A DNA stretch of 64,000 nt from positions 1-64,000 of the forward strand of contig NZ_WWCN01000011.1 in the NCBI RefSeq assembly GCF_009857445.1. Reading direction: 5' to 3'. Below the pieces are notes generated by a model, which was not told the DNA's origin, did not search any database, and worked only from the letters and a program-made list of their open reading frames with translations. Of the stretch, positions 60,831 through 64,000 are shown one piece after another. The DNA comes from Duganella flavida. Its GTDB lineage: Bacteria; Pseudomonadota; Gammaproteobacteria; Burkholderiales; Burkholderiaceae_D. The stretch's first letter is position 1, and each line of letters opens with the position of its first letter. Position numbers and translations under genes: made by a program.

Positions 60831-61421
60831 ATGACTACTCATCTGGAAAAACTCCAAACCGCCCTCGGCACTGCCCTGGGCGATCGCGTTACTACGGTCG
60901 TTGCGCTGGGCGAAATCACGGTCACCGTGAAAGCCGCTGACTACTATGGCGTCATGCAAACGCTGCGCGATGATGCAGCGCTGGGCTTCGATCAAGCGAT
61001 CGACCTGTGCGGCGTTGACTATCTGAGCTATGGCGAAGGTACTTGGGATGGCCTGCGTTTCGCAGTGGTCGTCCATTTGCTGTCGGTGAAGCACAACTGG
61101 CGCGTCCGTGTACGCGCGTTCTGCGCTGACGACGACATGCCGCTGCTGCCATCCGTGACCCCGCTGTGGCGTGCGGTCAACTGGTACGAGCGCGAAGCCT
61201 TCGACATGTACGGCATCCTGTTCGAGAACCACAACGACCTGCGCCGCATCCTGACCGACTACGGTTTCATCGGCCACCCGTTCCGCAAAGACTTCCCGGT
61301 GTCGGGCTATGTCGAAATGCGCTACGACCCCGAGCAGAAGCGCGTGATCTACCAGCCGGTCACCATCGAGCCGCGTGAAAACGTGCCTCGCGTGATCCGC
61401 GAAGAAAACTACGGGAAGTAA
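60831..61421 (+). CDS. nuoC: NADH-quinone oxidoreductase subunit C
   Basis: A 196-residue hydrophilic subunit of the quinone module (30-kDa family). The signature EREAFDMYGILFENHNDLRR followed by LTDYGFIGHPFRKDFP is present near residues 122-160. NuoC is separate from NuoD here, unlike the fused NuoCD of E. coli. nuoD starts 4 bases after its stop. Confidence 0.98.
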   Translation: MTTHLEKLQTALGTALGDRVTTVVALGEITVTVKAADYYGVMQTLRDDAALGFDQAIDLCGVDYLSYGEGTWDGLRFAVVVHLLSVKHNWRVRVRAFCADDDMPLLPSVTPLWRAVNWYEREAFDMYGILFENHNDLRRILTDYGFIGHPFRKDFPVSGYVEMRYDPEQKRVIYQPVTIEPRENVPRVIREENYGK

Positions 61422-61425
61422 GAAC

Positions 61426-62679
61426 ATGGCAGAAATTAAGAACTACACCCTGAACTTCGGTCCGCAACACCCGGCCGCGCACGGCGTGCTGCGCCTGGTG
61501 CTGGAGCTGGACGGCGAGGTGATCCAGCGTGCTGACCCGCACATCGGCCTGCTGCACCGCGGCACCGAGAAGCTGGCGGAGCAGAAGACCTACCTGCAGT
61601 CGGTTCCCTATATGGACCGCCTGGACTACGTGTCGATGATGTGCAACGAGCACGCCTACGTCATGGCCATCGAAAAAATGCTGGGTATCGACGTGCCGCT
61701 GCGCGCGCAATACATCCGCGTGATGTTCGATGAAATCACCCGTATCCTGAACCACCTGATGTGGCTCGGTGCGCACGCGCTGGACGTTGGCGCCATGGGC
61801 CCGTTCCTGTACTGCTTCCGCGACCGCGAAGACCTGTTCGACTGCTACGAAGCCGTATCCGGCGCGCGTATGCACGCAGCGTACTTCCGTCCGGGCGGCG
61901 TGTACCGCGACCTGCCGGATGCCATGCCGCAGCACAAGCCGTCGATCATCCGTTCGGCCAAGGCCATCGACAAGCTCAACGAAGACCGTCAAGGTTCGAT
62001 GCTGGACTTCATCGAGTCCTTCACCAACCGTTTCCCGACCTACGTCGACGAATACGAAACCCTGCTGACCGACAACCGTATCTGGAAACAGCGTACCGTC
62101 GGCATCGGTGTGGTGGCGCCTGAAGATGCGCTGGCCATGGGCTTCACCGGCGCCATGCTGCGCGGTTCGGGCATCCAGTGGGACTTGCGCAAGCACCAGC
62201 CGTACGAAGTGTACGACCTGATGGACTTCGACATCCCTATCGGCACCAACGGCGACTGCTACGACCGCTATCTGGTTCGTGTAGAAGAACTGCGCCAGTC
62301 GAACAAGATCATCAAGCAGTGCGTTGAATGGCTGCGTAACAATCCAGGTCCAGTCATGACCAGCAACCGCAAGGTTGCCCCGCCTAACCGCGTGGACATG
62401 AAGACCAATATGGAATCGCTGATCCACCACTTCAAACTGTTCACCGAAGGTTTCCACGTACCGCCAGGCGAAGCCTACGCGGCCGTAGAACACCCGAAAG
62501 GCGAGTTCGGTGTCTACATTGTGTCGGACGGCGCCAACAAGCCATACCGCGTGAAACTGCGCGCTCCAGACTATGCACACTTGCAGTCGCTGGATGAAAT
62601 GGCGCGTGGCCACATGATTGCCGATGCCGTCACCATTATTGGTACGCAGGACATCGTGTTCGGCAGTATTGACCGCTAA
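61426..62679 (+). CDS. nuoD: NADH-quinone oxidoreductase subunit D
   Basis: A 417-residue 49-kDa-family subunit that forms the quinone-binding pocket with NuoB. Characteristic stretches are FGPQHPAAHGVLRL, HRGTEKLAE and the C-terminal DIVFGSIDR. The length is standard. It is adjacent to nuoC and nuoE on the same strand. Confidence 0.98.
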   Translation: MAEIKNYTLNFGPQHPAAHGVLRLVLELDGEVIQRADPHIGLLHRGTEKLAEQKTYLQSVPYMDRLDYVSMMCNEHAYVMAIEKMLGIDVPLRAQYIRVMFDEITRILNHLMWLGAHALDVGAMGPFLYCFRDREDLFDCYEAVSGARMHAAYFRPGGVYRDLPDAMPQHKPSIIRSAKAIDKLNEDRQGSMLDFIESFTNRFPTYVDEYETLLTDNRIWKQRTVGIGVVAPEDALAMGFTGAMLRGSGIQWDLRKHQPYEVYDLMDFDIPIGTNGDCYDRYLVRVEELRQSNKIIKQCVEWLRNNPGPVMTSNRKVAPPNRVDMKTNMESLIHHFKLFTEGFHVPPGEAYAAVEHPKGEFGVYIVSDGANKPYRVKLRAPDYAHLQSLDEMARGHMIADAVTIIGTQDIVFGSIDR

Positions 62680-62697
62680 GTGCGAGAGGCAAAAAGA

Positions 62698-63177
62698 ATG
62701 TTGTTATCTGAGCAGTGCTACAAAAAAATCGATCGCGAGCTGGCCAAGTACCCAGACGATCAGCGCCAATCGGCCGTGATGGCCGCGCTGGCCCACGCCC
62801 AGGTTGAACTGGGCTGGATCTCGCCTGACACCATGCAGGAACTGGCTGACTATATCCGCATGCCGGCCATCGCCGTGCAGGAAGTCGCGACCTTCTACAA
62901 TATGTACAACCTGAAGCCGGTGGGTAAGCACAAGATCACCGTGTGCACCAACTTGCCTTGCGCCCTGTCGGGTGGCGAGCGCGCGGCGCATCACCTGAAA
63001 CAGAAGCTGGGCATCGACTACCGTGACACCACGGCAGACGGCGAGTTCACGCTGATGGAAGGCGAGTGCATGGGCGCCTGCGGTGACGCACCGGTGCTGC
63101 TGGTGAACAATCACCGCATGTGCAGCTTTATGTCGAACGACAAAATTGACTCCCTGGTGGAGGAACTAAAGAAATGA
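62698..63177 (+). CDS. nuoE: NADH-quinone oxidoreductase subunit E
   Basis: A 159-residue 24-kDa-family subunit of the NADH module. It carries the [2Fe-2S] cluster N1a through CTNLPC and the later GECMGACGDAP. The ATG at 62698 is preferred over a GTG at 62680 because GAGAGG lies between them. It overlaps the nuoF start by 4 bases. Confidence 0.97.
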   Translation: MLLSEQCYKKIDRELAKYPDDQRQSAVMAALAHAQVELGWISPDTMQELADYIRMPAIAVQEVATFYNMYNLKPVGKHKITVCTNLPCALSGGERAAHHLKQKLGIDYRDTTADGEFTLMEGECMGACGDAPVLLVNNHRMCSFMSNDKIDSLVEELKK

Positions 63178-64000
63178 CGTCACTCCACGACCGACACATT
63201 GATCCAGTCATTCTCGCCGGCCTCGACGGCGAGAATTGGCATTTGGAAGATTACGTCAAGCGCGGTGGCTACAGCGCGCTGCGCCGTATCATCGAAGAGA
63301 AAATCACCCCGGAACAAATCATCGCCGACCTCAAAGCGTCGTCGCTGCGCGGCCGTGGTGGCGCGGGTTTCCCTACCGGCCTGAAGTGGAGCTTCATGCC
63401 ACGCCAGTTCCCGGGCCAGAAGTACCTGGTATGTAACTCAGATGAGGGCGAACCAGGCACTTTCAAGGACCGCGACATCCTGCGCTACAACCCGCATTCG
63501 CTGATCGAAGGCATGGCCATTGGCGCCTACGCGATGGGCATCACCGTGGGCTACAACTACATCCACGGCGAAATCTTCGACGTCTACACCCGCTTTGAAG
63601 AAGCGTTGGAAGAGGCACGTGCTGCTGGCTTCCTGGGCGACAAGATCATGGGCAGCGAGTTCAGCTTCCAGCTGCACGCGCACCACGGCTACGGCGCCTA
63701 CATCTGCGGCGAAGAAACCGCGCTGCTGGAATCGCTGGAAGGCAAAAAAGGCCAGCCGCGCTTCAAGCCGCCGTTCCCTGCGTCGTTCGGCCTGTACGGC
63801 AAGCCGACCACCATCAACAACACCGAGACCTTCGCTGCCGTCCCGTTCATCTTGAACATGGGCCCGGAGAAGTACTTGGCGATTGGCCGTCCGAACAACG
63901 GCGGCTCGAAGATCTTCTCGATCTCGGGCGACGTTGAGCGTCCAGGCAACTACGAAGTCCCACTGGGCACGCCGTTTGCCAAACTGCTGGAACTGGCAGG
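63174..64000 (+). CDS. nuoF: NADH-quinone oxidoreductase subunit F, partial
   Basis: The first 275 or so residues of the 51-kDa NADH- and FMN-binding subunit; the frame runs off the right end of the window. The NADH site GRGGAGFPTGLKW (about 62-74) and the FMN-binding NSDEGEPGTFKDRD are intact, as is GAYICGEETALLESLEG. The C-terminal [4Fe-4S] Cys motif lies beyond the window. The ATG overlaps the nuoE stop. Confidence 0.97.
   Translation, partial: MTSLHDRHIDPVILAGLDGENWHLEDYVKRGGYSALRRIIEEKITPEQIIADLKASSLRGRGGAGFPTGLKWSFMPRQFPGQKYLVCNSDEGEPGTFKDRDILRYNPHSLIEGMAIGAYAMGITVGYNYIHGEIFDVYTRFEEALEEARAAGFLGDKIMGSEFSFQLHAHHGYGAYICGEETALLESLEGKKGQPRFKPPFPASFGLYGKPTTINNTETFAAVPFILNMGPEKYLAIGRPNNGGSKIFSISGDVERPGNYEVPLGTPFAKLLELA

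Noticed and set aside
1..64000. CRISPR arrays, prophage or complete insertion sequences
   Set aside because: No regularly spaced direct repeats, integrase, phage structural or transposase genes were seen; the only mobile-like sequence is the short inverted-repeat element at 129-258.

Overview
The window looks like a chromosomal segment of a Betaproteobacterium of the order Burkholderiales, most likely family Oxalobacteraceae (Duganella/Massilia/Janthinobacterium-like). This is inferred from the high G+C, the protein flavour and the core gene order. The chain pssA-leuA, rpsO-pnp, quinone oxidoreductase-tpiA-secG-tRNA-Leu-nuoABCDEF is, from general knowledge of Burkholderiales, normally close to contiguous. 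Here it is opened twice: about 4.8 kb sits between leuA and rpsO, and about 45 kb sits between pnp and the quinone oxidoreductase.

Layout. 1-350: intergenic DNA with a perfect 25-bp inverted repeat enclosing two FNR-type boxes. 0.35-1.9 kb: tandem SIMPL-domain paralogues. 1.99-5.4 kb: pssA, leuA and a PfkB kinase. 5.4-6.15 kb: two decayed genes (5'-truncated NIPSNAP, internally deleted ArsR regulator). 6.1-9.0 kb (minus): TonB-C-domain protein, outer-membrane barrel, MFS sugar transporter. 9.3-11.9 kb: rpsO-pnp. 11.9-17.9 kb: MocR regulator, small membrane protein, decayed DUF29 gene, cytochrome c/PQQ-type dehydrogenase, chemoreceptor, alpha/beta hydrolase.

17.9-27.0 kb (minus) is a self-contained selenocysteine module: a Sec-containing formate dehydrogenase (fdoG with in-frame TGA and SECIS, fdoH, fdoI), fdhE, selA, selB and the selC tRNA, tightly packed in one direction. 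27.2-30.7 kb is a TonB-dependent receptor directly abutting a MINPP-type histidine phosphatase (candidate phytase), preceded by a PhoB-box-like promoter. 30.8-40.6 kb is a divergent hemicellulose locus. The minus arm encodes a LacI regulator, an AGE-family sugar isomerase/epimerase and a PfkB kinase. The plus arm encodes GH3, GH5 mannanase-like, a GH27 alpha-galactosidase fused to an SGNH esterase, and a CE2-like esterase. Together they fit breakdown of acetylated galacto(gluco)mannan and conversion of mannose to fructose-6-phosphate.

40.5-42.6 kb: LrgB/LrgA-type membrane proteins with a divergent LysR regulator. 42.8-55.7 kb: a sugar ABC importer (binding protein, two permeases, ATPase), a large TonB-dependent receptor, a second solitary binding protein overlapping a response regulator and sensor kinase, and a GH20 beta-hexosaminidase. 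This suggests uptake and sensing of an amino-sugar oligosaccharide such as chitooligosaccharides. 55.8-57.2 kb: a GIN-domain protein and a Sel1-repeat protein. From 57.25 kb the core chain resumes (quinone oxidoreductase, tpiA, secG, tRNA-Leu(GAG), nuoA-nuoF; nuoF runs off the end).

The most interesting signals are the Pho-box-controlled receptor/phosphatase pair, the GH27-SGNH fusion in the mannan locus, the binding-protein/two-component sensing unit, the compact selenocysteine operon ending in its own tRNA, and the hairpin element carrying two FNR boxes. All functional calls come from motif reading; no database search was run.
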